Below are positions 1-8,016 of a DNA stretch of 64,000 bases, piece after piece. The translations under genes and the position numbers were made by a program. The stretch comes from Planctomycetota bacterium (lineage in GTDB: Bacteria; Planctomycetota; Phycisphaerae; UBA1845). The notes beneath the pieces are model-generated. The model was not told the origin of the DNA. It did no database searches and saw only the letters and a list, made by a program, of their open reading frames with translations. The stretch is from NCBI GenBank assembly GCA_030616775.1, contig JAUWWQ010000009.1, positions 1 through 64,000 on the forward strand. The letters run 5' to 3'. Within the stretch, counting starts at the first letter, position 1, and each line of letters begins with the position of its first letter.

Positions 1-47
1 CAGAGCTCGTCCGTGAGCAGTGGCTTGGCCATTGGTTCGTCCTCCAT
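1..47 (-). CDS. Partial transposase N-terminus at window edge
   Basis: Reading leftward from an ATG at 47 gives a short open frame that runs off the window. A second in-frame ATG at 32 begins MAKPLLTDEL, and the last two bases in view fit a following Trp codon. This opening (L-T-D-E-L-W) is typical of IS5-like/IS1380-like DDE transposases. Only 15 complete codons are visible, so this is recognition of an N-terminal signature and not a domain match. The adjoining 48-130 region could hold the insertion-sequence end, but I cannot identify terminal repeats with confidence. Confidence 0.4.
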   Translation of the reverse strand, partial: MEDEPMAKPLLTDEL

Positions 48-113
48 GACAACCAAGGAATCGAAATCGCTGCGCACTCATCGGTTCACCTGCTCATCGA
101 ACATGACGTTTTG

Positions 114-164
114 TTAGACGGTCTAAACGTCAAGTGATTTGTTTCAATCAAAGTGAGACAAATC
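114..164. repeat. Two short inverted repeats beside the transposase start
   Basis: Two dyads lie just upstream of the partial transposase. TTAGAC at 114-119 and GTCTAA at 121-126 form a near-perfect palindrome. GATTTGTTTCA at 136-146 pairs with TGAGACAAATC at 154-164 (10 of 11 bases, 7-base loop). They could be operator sites, insertion-sequence end structure or chance. No T-tract follows, so an intrinsic terminator is unlikely. Confidence 0.3.
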
Positions 165-236
165 ATCTGACGGCAAGAAGTCTTTCACAAAACCGAGCTC
201 AGAATGTGTGTGAGAAGATGGATGACGCCATATGGC

Positions 237-315
237 GGGTGCCACTGGCGGCTTGTCCGCCAGTGTTTCTTCGTCAGTAATGCCACGCACTGGCAGCAAT
301 CTGCCAGTGGCACCC
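237..315. repeat. REP-like palindromic element
   Basis: The outer arms GGGTGCCACTGGC (237-249) and GCCAGTGGCACCC (303-315) are perfect inverted repeats. Inside lie two perfect 9-bp hairpins: CACTGGCGG/CCGCCAGTG (243-251, 257-265) and CACTGGCAG/CTGCCAGTG (288-296, 301-309). The whole 79-base unit can fold into one long or two short hairpins, as in REP/BIME or MITE-type elements mobilised by REP-associated transposases. It sits between the left-edge transposase and the inositol genes. Similar double-hairpin units occur elsewhere in this window. Confidence 0.6.
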
Positions 316-467
316 CCCTTCTCACACAAGCTCTCAGAGATTCCACTCGAACCCCGAGCCAAGACAAACGTCATCAAAGTGTTATTCTTCGCACCCAGGT
401 GTCTCAGTTTTCGACGCACATCTGGCTCAAACTTCAGTCTGCGCTTCCATCAATAGCCAACACCGAC

Positions 468-1988
468 TCAAGTGCCCGCTACAGAAGGTCGTGTGGTTTG
501 GCCGGAAGGCGGTGTTTCGCTTCCTGTCTGGGAATCCCGCGCAGGCGGTTGCCGTACTCCTCGTCGCTGGCTTCGTGCCCACCCCTTGATCAGGATCCCG
601 ATTACGCAGGTGTGGCACAGTACACCAGCGAGCAAGAGGGCCTCGAAGGGCCGGCCGACCACCGCCCCGAGGCAGATCAGCAGTATCCGCAAGTCACGGC
701 GCTTCAGGCGGTTGAAAACATCGTTAGGGTAGGGCCGGTCGTGTCGGATGGCGAACTCCTTGGTCACGTAACTGCCCAGAACAAACCCAAATGCCGCGAG
801 GAACCCCACGATCCAAGGAAGCGGGCCAGGGTGGGTAGCAGCAAAGGCATACGTAACAGCAAGGGCGACGGCCATATCCGCGTAGCGATCCAAGATGGTA
901 TCGAGCCACGCTCCGCGAGCAGAACTCAGATGTCTCAGGCGGGCGATTTCGCCGTCGCAGCCATCGAGCATAGAAGCCAATTGAATCACCAGGCCGCCTG
1001 CAAGTCCGGTGACATATTGGCCTACTGAAAGCAGGCCGGCCCCCATTAGCATCACCAGGAGACTGAGGACCGTCATCTGATTGGGCGTGATTCCCGTCGT
1101 AGCCAGCCGGGCGGACAGACGCGTGGAAATCTGACGGTTCAGGCGAGCTGACACGTACCCGTCTTCTCGCCCCTTTGATACGGACGCGAGAAGACGGCGT
1201 CGGGCTTCTTGGAGTGCTTCCGGCGTATCCACGTCGATCCAATCCTCGCCGGTGACGTCAATGGCCCTGACCTGACCGGACGAGGCAAGCTCGCTCACAC
1301 CGTCAGAGAGGGAGTGCCGTCCTTGAGCCTTCGCCCGCTCGAGCGCATCGAACAAGGCCCGCGTGCACAGGAACACGCCGGTGTCGGCCGCGTCCCATTC
1401 GTCGAGGGTCTTGCCGATCCGGACCACGCGACCGTCTGACAGCACGACCTTGGTGACGTCCTCGACATCGAGAATGCCGGCCTTGTCGCGATCCACGGCG
1501 AGACAGATTTCCCCCTGCTCAGGTCGGGCTCGTAGAACCCTCTTGATCAGGGAAGGTGGGATCAGATGATCGGACATAGTGAGTAGGAAAGGGGCGTTCC
1601 CGACTCTGTCTGCGGCTGCCAAGGCGCTGGCACCGTTGCCGAGCTTCCAGTCCTGGGCCGTGACGAACTCCACGTCGCACTGCCGGCGAGCGCTGATTCC
1701 CTGGTAGTGTGCTTGGACTTGCTCAGCCGAGTGGCCTAGGACGACGAGGAAGCGTTGAATCCCTGCGGCCATGCAGGAGGTGATCGTCCGCTCCGCCAGC
1801 GACAGCCCCAGCAGGCTCAGCGCCGGCTTGGGCGTACCATCACCCTGTCGCGCTAGCCGTGATCCCTCACCGGCTGCAAGAATGACCGTAAGCGGCGGAG
1901 CATCCGGATGCGAATCATCCATCGAGCCGCGGGCTTCAGCCCGCGCGGCTCCACCACTTTGATCGGGCGCTGCCGGCGACTGCATCAC
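468..1988 (-). CDS. Bifunctional sugar-phosphate-like cytidylyltransferase / CDP-alcohol phosphotransferase (IPCT/DIPPS-like)
   Basis: The 506-residue protein is a fusion. Residues about 33-270 are a nucleotidyltransferase with the LAAGEGSRL...PKP signature; such domains make CDP-inositol from CTP and inositol-1-phosphate. Residues about 295-480 are a membrane CDP-alcohol phosphotransferase with the complete motif D-x2-DG-x2-AR ... G-x3-D-x3-D (seen as DGCDGEIAR, then G-x3-D-x3-D) and several hydrophobic segments. The same two-domain order is known from enzymes making di-myo-inositol phosphate in hyperthermophilic archaea and some bacteria. The gene lies 105 bases downstream of ino1 on the same strand, which supports inositol as substrate. 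The product could be di-inositol phosphate or an inositol phospholipid precursor. An in-frame ATG at 1922 is an alternative start that removes a low-complexity leader. Confidence 0.8.
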   Translation of the reverse strand: MMQSPAAPDQSGGAARAEARGSMDDSHPDAPPLTVILAAGEGSRLARQGDGTPKPALSLLGLSLAERTITSCMAAGIQRFLVVLGHSAEQVQAHYQGISARRQCDVEFVTAQDWKLGNGASALAAADRVGNAPFLLTMSDHLIPPSLIKRVLRARPEQGEICLAVDRDKAGILDVEDVTKVVLSDGRVVRIGKTLDEWDAADTGVFLCTRALFDALERAKAQGRHSLSDGVSELASSGQVRAIDVTGEDWIDVDTPEALQEARRRLLASVSKGREDGYVSARLNRQISTRLSARLATTGITPNQMTVLSLLVMLMGAGLLSVGQYVTGLAGGLVIQLASMLDGCDGEIARLRHLSSARGAWLDTILDRYADMAVALAVTYAFAATHPGPLPWIVGFLAAFGFVLGSYVTKEFAIRHDRPYPNDVFNRLKRRDLRILLICLGAVVGRPFEALLLAGVLCHTCVIGILIKGWARSQRRGVRQPPARDSQTGSETPPSGQTTRPSVAGT

Positions 1989-2093
1989 ACCATCCCTATA
2001 GATCGCCCTCCCGCGACGCTCATGGGCCGCGAGTAGAAGCCCACCCGCTCACGCTGTCCTGCGCCCGTCGGGATAGCACCCAATAGGTGCTTC

Positions 2094-3182
2094 TTACTGC
2101 CCGGCGATCCATCGCTCCAGAAGGTCTCGGGCCTCGGAGTCGCGGAACTGCTTGGGAGGATGCTTCATGCACACTGCGGAGACCTCGCAGAGCGGGCCGC
2201 CTATCCCCCGATCCAACGCCAGCTTGGCACAGCGGATCGCATCAATGGCCATGCCGGCACTGTTGGGGGAATCCTCGACGCTGAGACGCAGCTCGAGGTT
2301 CATGGGGACGTCGCCGAAGCCGCGCCACTCCATTCGAACAAAGCAGACCTTGTTGTCCTTCTGCCAGGCCACGTGATCTGAGGGACCGATATGGATGTTC
2401 TCCTTCTCCAGCGGGACATCCAACTGCGACTGCACGGATTCCGTCTTGGAGATTCGCTTGGAGACAAGGCGGCTACGGTCGAGCATGTTTAGAAAGTCAG
2501 TGTTGCCACCGGTGTTTAGCTGATAGGTCCGCACAAGCTTGACGCCGCGGTCACCCATGAGCCGAGTCAGGGCGCGGTGGACGATCGTTGCCCCGAGCTG
2601 ACTCTTGATGTCGTCGCCGACAACCGGAAGATCCTTCTTCCGAAACTCCTCACTCCATTCAGGGCGCGAGGCGACAAACACCGGTACGCAATTGACGAAT
2701 GCGAGGCCCGCGTCCAGACACGCCTGGGCGTAATGATGGACGGCATCTTCGGAGCCGACCGGCAGATAGCAGACCAGGACCTCGGCGCCGGAATCCTTCA
2801 AGACCTGGGCCACTTCGCAGGGTTTTTCGTCCCCCACTCTTAACGCCTGATAATCGGGATAGCCGTTCATGTGGTCCGCAACACCATCGAGCACCGGGCC
2901 CATCTGTACCGTCACACCGTAGGATGGCAGTTCGCGCTGAAAGATGGTCGTACAGTTCGGCAGGGCGAAGACAGCCCTTTCGAGGGGCTGGCCAACCTTA
3001 CGCCGATCGACGTCGAACGCTGCCACAACGCGAATGTCCGCAAGTACGTACCCGCCGATGACCGGATGGATTAGTCCTGCGTAGCTGGCGGAATTACGGG
3101 TTCGATAGTACTCGATTCCTTGCAGAAGAGAGCTCGCACAGTTGCCAACGCCCGCAATCGCAAGCTTGATGATATTGCCCAC
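2094..3182 (-). CDS. ino1: Inositol-3-phosphate (myo-inositol-1-phosphate) synthase
   Basis: This NAD-dependent enzyme converts glucose-6-phosphate to inositol phosphate. The 362-residue length fits the compact bacterial/archaeal class. The N-terminus carries the Rossmann motif AGVGNCASSLLQG. Further on come D-D-I-K-S-Q-L-G-A-T (residues near 190), which holds a catalytic Lys region, and NTGGNTDFLNM, both hallmarks of the family. The start is GTG at 3182, chosen because a strong AAGGAGGA Shine-Dalgarno sequence lies about seven bases upstream. It precedes the cytidylyltransferase/phosphotransferase gene, so the pair can make inositol phosphate and then a CDP-inositol-derived product. A 39-base copy of its 3' end lies at 4383-4421. 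Confidence 0.92.
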   Translation of the reverse strand: MGNIIKLAIAGVGNCASSLLQGIEYYRTRNSASYAGLIHPVIGGYVLADIRVVAAFDVDRRKVGQPLERAVFALPNCTTIFQRELPSYGVTVQMGPVLDGVADHMNGYPDYQALRVGDEKPCEVAQVLKDSGAEVLVCYLPVGSEDAVHHYAQACLDAGLAFVNCVPVFVASRPEWSEEFRKKDLPVVGDDIKSQLGATIVHRALTRLMGDRGVKLVRTYQLNTGGNTDFLNMLDRSRLVSKRISKTESVQSQLDVPLEKENIHIGPSDHVAWQKDNKVCFVRMEWRGFGDVPMNLELRLSVEDSPNSAGMAIDAIRCAKLALDRGIGGPLCEVSAVCMKHPPKQFRDSEARDLLERWIAGQ

Positions 3183-4083
3183 TCATTTCCTCCTTTGATA
3201 CGCACGGCCAAAACAGACGAATAGACGCTACCGGTCGAACAATCCGGGCTCCGGCACGAACCCCACCCGCCTATTAGCGAATTGCACGACCGGATTATAG
3301 GTACCAGTCCGGTGCGGGGGAACAACCGGAATCTTCCGGCTACCCACGCGAACAAGATTCAGTACATCACCGCTGGTCCGGCAGACCATTACAACGGAAG
3401 CGTAGCCTAACGGAGCGCCAATGGGCAACACATTCTCACTTGGCTGCCCGAAATCGGACATCGCAGAGGCCATCCGCGTGGCTGCGAGCATCCTGCCGGG
3501 TTCAGGACGCCCGCCGGAGGCAATCGCCGGCCTCGATTGAGGTCAAGAGGCCGAGCCTCAATACCGCGTCAACTTGTATCAATTGCGTACAGCCGTCAAG
3601 CGATGACAAAGCGGTCGAGCATGGTTCGCAACGGATCGCCGGCACCATAGAAGCCCGGCCACAAACAGCGGCAGGAAGCTGATCCAGGCCAGCCAATGAT
3701 ACTCCGGCGTCCGCAAGGCCACGGCGGTGAGCAAGGCGCTGAACACCAGCAAGGCAGCAAGTGCCGCCGCTTTGACGCTGCGTGGCAGCTTAAGCGCGAT
3801 GCCTTGTGGGCTCGAGAACACTTGCCTCGCTCCCCTCACTTGGGCTTCGATTCGTCATCGAGTTGGATCGGGGGATATTTCACCGAGATAGATTCAATAT
3901 GTTAATGGGCTACGGGACAAATCTCGGCCAGTCACGGTGCGTCCCTCAGTGAGATAGCGTCCGCGCCTCGGCAACCTCAATATCTTGGGATCTTTACTTG
4001 AGGACTCCCAGGGCTAGTATGGGGTAGATCACGAGGATACGTGATCTACACGGCGCGCCGTGTTCGATTTGAAGGAATGAATG

Positions 4084-4197
4084 ATGGCAAAAACTAAATG
4101 TCGCCCTGAGCGGACAGAAAAGCCCGGGCCCAAAAGCGTACCGGTTAAACGCCACAAGCGGTCTAAGCCCAAACCAATCCCGAAGCGCTGCAAGTAG
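4084..4197 (+). CDS. Possible 37-residue Lys/Arg/Pro-rich peptide
   Basis: An ATG at 4084 preceded by AAGGA (4072-4076, seven-base spacing) opens a 37-codon frame ending at TAG. The peptide is about one third Lys plus Arg, rich in Pro, has two Cys residues, and no hydrophobic stretch (it begins MAKTKCRPERTEK and ends PIPKRCK). Such composition suits a nucleic-acid-binding peptide, but I recognise no family. ATGs at 4077 (out of frame) and 4081 (in frame) make the start uncertain. Support is limited to the Shine-Dalgarno spacing and the strongly biased composition. Confidence 0.3.
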   Translation: MAKTKCRPERTEKPGPKSVPVKRHKRSKPKPIPKRCK

Positions 4198-4382
4198 TCA
4201 CTCGATACCAAAACGCCCGGCGACCGAGCGTGGTGCGGTTAGCCTCCGACTGTATCGATGATCTCCCTCGCAAGTTCTTCGGTTGCTGTTGCCACGAGGG
4301 TTGTCGTTTGGCAAAGATGCTCGAACCCTCCGAGTGTGTTACCGTGTTCCCTTCGTTGTTGCCCCTCGCTGCGCCAAAGTCA

Positions 4383-4421
4383 CTGCCCGGCGATCCACCG
4401 CTCCAGAAGGTCTCGGGCCTC
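4383..4421 (-). pseudogene. Relic of ino1 3' end
   Basis: These 39 bases match 2097-2135, the last codons of ino1, at 38 of 39 positions. Read on the minus strand they encode EARDLLERWIAGQ followed by a stop, exactly the carboxyl end of the synthase; the stop here is TGA where ino1 has TAA. Similarity ends at the stop on one side and a few codons in on the other. It looks like the remnant of a second copy or a small segmental duplication. Confidence 0.7.
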
Positions 4422-4724
4422 ACCCAATCCCATTGCTAGTCCGTGAGCTCGTGTCGTCTCATCCTGCTGACCTCCATCCTGGCCCAGCCTCCTGCCGGGC
4501 GCTACCATGAGACCAGCAGTCTAACGAATTCTCAGACAGAGCCTAGCTTTCCGTTACTTGGGGGGTACATTGGAACGAGAAGTTGCCTGGAGGAGGGGAA
4601 CCGGTGTTCAGCTCGCCCTCAGCAAGGCCGGGCACCGCCATGCGTCAAGGGGTGCTTGGCGGCGCTTCGCTTGACCATGCCACCCAGCCTATTATGCGGA
4701 AACCATAAAGGACGCCGGGACACG

Positions 4725-4804
4725 GAAAAAGGGGACCGGCTCCGAGCAATAGGCCTCTTGTGACGACGAAAACGGCTTCCCGCGAGGTGCCCGTCCCCTT
4801 TTTC
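4725..4804. repeat. Long inverted repeat (GAAAAAGGGGAC type)
   Basis: GAAAAAGGGGAC (4725-4736) and GTCCCCTTTTTC (4793-4804) are perfect 12-bp arms around 56 bases. The flanking bases extend the pairing imperfectly. Repeats with an AAAAGGGGAC core are common as intergenic palindromes associated with REP-type transposases. It lies about 100 bases left of the cassette-like array. A role as a terminator is possible but not needed, since no gene obviously ends here. Confidence 0.55.
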
Positions 4805-4901
4805 ACCCTTGACAGAAGGCTCTTTACGCAGGTATTCTGTTGGAGTCTTATCTGGAACCAAAGTCAGAGAGCGGGTTTATCTGGAAACGATATAAACAGA
4901 A

Positions 4902-4908
4902 GTTAGGC
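4902..4908 (+). other. Possible attC/attI recombination core at left end of cassette array
   Basis: GTTAGGC fits the integron R' core consensus GTTRRRY exactly. It lies 16 bases before the first orphan gene, where the right half of a preceding attC or attI site would be. No matching left half (RYYYAAC) or stem is evident upstream, so this may be a degenerate site or chance. Confidence 0.35.
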
Positions 4909-4924
4909 CGTTACACGCATCGCC

Positions 4925-5650
4925 ATGAACATGTGGATGATCGTCACCGTCGAAACCGAGCTGGAATGGCCCGCCGACGAAACATCCGTGCCGTTTATGG
5001 GGCACACGCTGATCCTCAGGCCGCCCGATGGTGATTCAGCCGCGGATGTACGACTCCAATACGAGCATCCGCAATCTGAACGAGAAGCGTTGGATACGAT
5101 CTGTAGGTTTCTGACTGCTCTTTCATGGTGGCACCGTCGCCCCGCGCGCGCCGGGTTGCGCATCGGATGCACGGCGCCAATGCGGGGCGGCAAAGGTGGG
5201 TATGGTCCGCCATTGCGCAGGAACTACCAGCTACCACAAGCCATCCAGTCGCCATCGGATCCAGAGGCTCGGATTGCACTTGCCCTCTACCGTGAAGCCT
5301 TGAGCGTTCAAAACACACCATACCAATTCCTTGGATATTTCAAGATCATCAATGTCTGCTATCCCACCACCAAAGATCAAATCGCCTGGATCAACAACAC
5401 ACTGCCTCAGCTTACCGACAAAACAGCAAAAGATCGCATTTCCGAGCTTACTGCTTCGCAAAACGACATCGGCGATTATCTCTATTACTCCGGCAGATGT
5501 GCCGTTGCCCACGCTTCCACGAGCCCCGTTGTCGATCCAGACAATCCGGACGACGTATTCCGGCTCAGTGCCGATATGGGAGTGGCACGGGCGCTCGCCG
5601 AATACTTAATTGAAAATGAACTTGGTATAATATGGGAGCTGTCCAGATAA
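4925..5650 (+). CDS. Cassette-borne orphan protein, 241 residues (MauJ-like?)
   Basis: The product has no signal peptide or membrane segment. A central stretch, FLGYFKIINVCYP (near residues 138-150), and a carboxyl-proximal R-C-A-V-A-H-A (near 195) recall an uncharacterised family often labelled MauJ-like; I cannot assign a biochemical role. The gene is on the plus strand although its neighbours on both sides are minus, and it is followed 18 bases later by an attC-like site. Base composition is lower in GC than the surroundings (29 of 60 bases in 5401-5460). These points support a mobile gene cassette. There is no strong Shine-Dalgarno sequence before ATG 4925; a second ATG two codons on is possible. 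Confidence 0.65.
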   Translation: MNMWMIVTVETELEWPADETSVPFMGHTLILRPPDGDSAADVRLQYEHPQSEREALDTICRFLTALSWWHRRPARAGLRIGCTAPMRGGKGGYGPPLRRNYQLPQAIQSPSDPEARIALALYREALSVQNTPYQFLGYFKIINVCYPTTKDQIAWINNTLPQLTDKTAKDRISELTASQNDIGDYLYYSGRCAVAHASTSPVVDPDNPDDVFRLSADMGVARALAEYLIENELGIIWELSR

Positions 5651-5668
5651 TTGAACGCCGAAACCGCT

Positions 5669-5799
5669 GCCTAACATGGCGATGCACTCGACCCGGCTCG
5701 CGGTTACGCGCTTCGGACGTCGTTCGCTTTGGTGACGGTTTCCGGGGTGCAAACGTTTATTCCGTTGCCCCGCCGGGTGGGTGATCTTAGCCGTTATTC
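5669..5799 (+). other. attC-like cassette recombination site 1
   Basis: The 131-base element starts with GCCTAAC (5669-5675, exact R'' consensus RYYYAAC) and ends with GTTATTC (5793-5799, imperfect R'). Just inside, GATGCACTCGACCCGGC (5681-5697) pairs imperfectly with GCCGGGTGGGTGATC (5772-5786), leaving an unpaired base, as attC folding requires. The two ends and the middle share clear homology with the site at 6431-6570. It follows the first orphan gene directly and precedes the second, which is the gene-then-attC order of integron cassettes. Confidence 0.7.
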
Positions 5800-5826
5800 C
5801 GCTAACTCATACCGAGATCGTGACGC

Positions 5827-6396
5827 ATGGGAATCCTCACATACGTCGGTAACGTCGTCACTGGACGCGTCGCTCATTGGAATGATGCGAACAATCAGAC
5901 TATCGCCGACCTTTGGGAAAGGACCAACGATTTCCCCGATCCGCTCAAGATCTCATTTCGGGCTTTCATCGTCGCTTCGTCGTCGCTGATGGACGTTCTT
6001 CTCAGCCCGGACAAGGGACGCAAACGCCTTATCAAGAGGGATCCTCTGCGAATTGCACGCCAGCAATTCGCGCGGATGCATGCGGTCATCCTCGAATGCT
6101 TAGCTGGGATGTTCATCCAACTCAATCCTTCGTTTTCCGAATCCTGCAAGGGCGCGCTTGCAATTCTAACTGGACGTGACCCGGATCGGTCACGGATAAT
6201 TCAGTTGATCGAAGGCATGGACCAGCTCGATGTGATGGCCACCGGCTGTGCTGCATGGGAGGAAATCATTATGATTGCCGAATCACCGCAGGGCACCACG
6301 GCCGTAGATGCGTATCCGTTTGCAACCTTGCTTGGCGCGCTTGGAGTCGAATCAGTCAAAGAAATCAAGACGAAGCTTGCCGCTGCATCACGTTGA
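5827..6396 (+). CDS. Cassette-borne orphan protein, 189 residues
   Basis: A mainly helical, probably cytoplasmic protein with no motif I recognise; there are no metal-binding Cys/His clusters, no nucleotide loop, and no signal peptide. A hydrophobic patch near residues 45-60 (including FIVASSSLMDVLL) is too short and polar for a confident membrane helix. The start at 5827 lies 27 bases after attC-like site 1 and the stop 34 bases before site 2, so the gene fills one cassette. Like its neighbour it is plus-strand within a minus-strand region. Cassette genes of this kind are commonly unique, so the lack of a family is expected. Confidence 0.6.
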   Translation: MGILTYVGNVVTGRVAHWNDANNQTIADLWERTNDFPDPLKISFRAFIVASSSLMDVLLSPDKGRKRLIKRDPLRIARQQFARMHAVILECLAGMFIQLNPSFSESCKGALAILTGRDPDRSRIIQLIEGMDQLDVMATGCAAWEEIIMIAESPQGTTAVDAYPFATLLGALGVESVKEIKTKLAAASR

Positions 6397-6430
6397 CGCC
6401 GGGAAACGAAAATGGGACGATTAATACGTG

Positions 6431-6570
6431 GCATAACAAGGCGATGCACCCGATCCGGATCACTGTTGCGCGCTTCTGACGTCGTTGGATTCAGTAACGT
6501 TTTCCGCCGTGTCCGCCTTAGGCGGATTTACTCCGTTGGGCCACCGGGCGGGTGATCTTGGACGTTACGG
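6431..6570 (+). other. attC-like cassette recombination site 2
   Basis: The element begins GCATAAC (6431-6437, one mismatch to RYYYAAC) and ends GTTACGG (6564-6570). GATGCACCCGATCCGG (6443-6458) pairs imperfectly with CCGGGCGGGTGATC (6544-6557). Its centre shares blocks with site 1, for instance GCGCGCTTC-x-GACGTCGTT and TTTAC/TTCCGTTG, showing common descent. No integrase gene is present in the window, so the pair would count as a cluster of attC sites lacking an integrase unless one lies elsewhere. Confidence 0.65.
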
Positions 6571-6617
6571 TTTGAGAAATGATCACACCCCCGATCCCAA
6601 CAAAGCTAGTGAGCATC

Positions 6618-6731
6618 GTAGGGCAGGTGGTTCAGTTGCCTTAACCATCTTGAAGCGTGATGGGGACGGTAGGTCATTGACCTGCCCTACCTGGATTGAA
6701 GAAACATGGCCACGTAAGCGTGGGCCATGCC
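6618..6731. repeat. REP-like palindromic cluster
   Basis: GTAGGGCAGGT (6618-6628) and ACCTGCCCTAC (6680-6690) are perfect 11-bp inverted arms, with a second small hairpin AGGTCATTGACCT (6671-6683) at the right arm. A further hairpin, GGCCACG...CGTGGGCC with a four-base loop, follows at about 6709-6726. The double-hairpin layout resembles the elements at 237-315, 18061-18145 and 39347-39464. It lies between the cassette array and the end of the DUF481 gene. Confidence 0.5.
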
Positions 6732-6775
6732 ACCCGCCGTACCCGGCGCCACGGGCAGACCTCTACGACCCGTGA

Positions 6776-7906
6776 CTACTTCACCTCCAGGACAATGTTG
6801 GCGTAGTAGGTGTTGTCCAGTCGGTCGAAGCCGGGTTGCGGATCGGAGTTGTACTCGTTGGCGATGCCCAGCTTGAGCTTCCAGACGTCGCTGTTGGCCA
6901 GCGGCAGGGCCAGGGCCGTGTCTAGTGTCAAGCGGTAGTCACCAAGCTCCTCGATATTCGGGGCCCAGACGGTGCTGTGCGTAAACTGGGCCCAGGGAGT
7001 GATATCCAAACGATAGTCCAGGCCGAGATCGACCACGGCGTCGTCGGTGGTCTCACCGGTGTCGTAGGCCTCGTGCCGATAGCCGGCGCCGATGCGGGTT
7101 TGCAATTCGTGGTCCGGCTTCTTCAACCAGTAATAGCCCACACCCGCGGCCGCGGTCGCACGAAGGTCGAGGTCCTCAAACTCGTCGAATTCCAGTTCGA
7201 GCCGCGTGTACCAGTTCCACCGATCTGTAAGCAGGTTCTCGTAAAGAATCCCGCCTTTGTACTCGTTTCTGTTGCGCTCGTCGTCCTTCTCGGCGTACTC
7301 GGCTGCAAGGTAGAATTTGAGCAGATCCTCCTGAGACTTGCGACGCACGTTGAGGCGCCCACGGGCGTCGAGCGTATCGGTATTGCCCTCCGTGCGGACG
7401 GCACCGGCCTCCAACGTGGCTGACCACTTCGGTTTCATGGCCTCTTGTGCCTTTTTGGCATCGGCCCGCACGGCGACGATCTGGGGATCCTCCCGGCCCT
7501 CAGGCCAGATAGCGGTGATATCCTGTACGGCAATGTTGATGGGCCCCATGGCTGTTTGCACGACAGGCAATTCGGTATCCGCGGGAAGCTCGACCACACC
7601 GACGAGTCGATCACCGCTGGCGAGATTAACGTTCACCTTCTGCTCGGTAGTGAAAGCCTTGATCTTGGACCAGTCGATCTCGAGTCGGCCGGCGAACTCA
7701 GTGGCAATGACCAGTCTCCCGTCGGCCAGTTGCTCGATGGTGCCGACGATCCGGCTTCCATCGACAATCAAGACCGTATCCGCAAAGGCAGTATGCACAT
7801 CGAGGGCACCGAGCAATACGACCACAAGTGTTATCAAGCAACTCATTCTCATCATCAAACCCATCCAGAAGCGTTCGATCCCCTCTACTCGTGCCACGAA
7901 AGACAA
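6776..7906 (-). CDS. DUF481-family outer membrane beta-barrel protein
   Basis: A 376-residue exported protein. The N-terminus has a hydrophobic segment (LITLVVVLLGALDVHTAFAD) suited to signal peptidase I. Residues about 45-145 form a small beta-rich module built around DGSRIVGTIEQL and SGDRLVGVVEL. The rest, from about residue 165, has alternating aromatic/polar strands and repeated A-G-x-x-x-T-E-G-N-T type turns (LEAGAVRTEGNTDT), typical of DUF481/YdiY porin-like barrels, and ends in the amphipathic strand YYANIVLEVK. Function of the family is unclear (salt-induced outer membrane protein in some species). The in-frame ATG at 7855 would give a more standard signal peptide than the ATG at 7906. 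Confidence 0.8.
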   Translation of the reverse strand: MSFVARVEGIERFWMGLMMRMSCLITLVVVLLGALDVHTAFADTVLIVDGSRIVGTIEQLADGRLVIATEFAGRLEIDWSKIKAFTTEQKVNVNLASGDRLVGVVELPADTELPVVQTAMGPINIAVQDITAIWPEGREDPQIVAVRADAKKAQEAMKPKWSATLEAGAVRTEGNTDTLDARGRLNVRRKSQEDLLKFYLAAEYAEKDDERNRNEYKGGILYENLLTDRWNWYTRLELEFDEFEDLDLRATAAAGVGYYWLKKPDHELQTRIGAGYRHEAYDTGETTDDAVVDLGLDYRLDITPWAQFTHSTVWAPNIEELGDYRLTLDTALALPLANSDVWKLKLGIANEYNSDPQPGFDRLDNTYYANIVLEVK

Positions 7907-8016
7907 TGCCGGCTACTTCTTACGCCTTCGGCGTGCGCGATCAATAAGATGCCGCCTGCTCCGGCTGTGGGTTCCTGGAAGCCTGCGATCACGAGGAGCA
8001 GCAGGCCCGGCCGCTG

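Larger units (their letters stand above)
3183..4924. other. Gene-poor interval, upstream of ino1
   Basis: I see no convincing full-length gene in these 1.7 kb. A minus-strand frame at 3579-3839 has a membrane segment followed by WLAWISFLPLF, faintly like the start of apolipoprotein N-acyltransferase, but it ends after 86 codons. The interval also holds a possible small basic peptide (4084-4197), a relic of the ino1 3' end (4383-4421), a long inverted repeat (4725-4804) and, at its right end, the left boundary of a cassette-like array. The patchwork of relics and repeats suggests a region that tolerates insertions. Confidence 0.5.

Noticed and set aside
3579-3839. Minus-strand frame with a membrane helix and WLAWISFLPLF, like the start of apolipoprotein N-acyltransferase
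   Set aside because: Only 86 codons, no catalytic Glu-Lys-Cys region downstream in any frame, and a similarity of under 20 residues; recorded only as a hint within the gene-poor interval.
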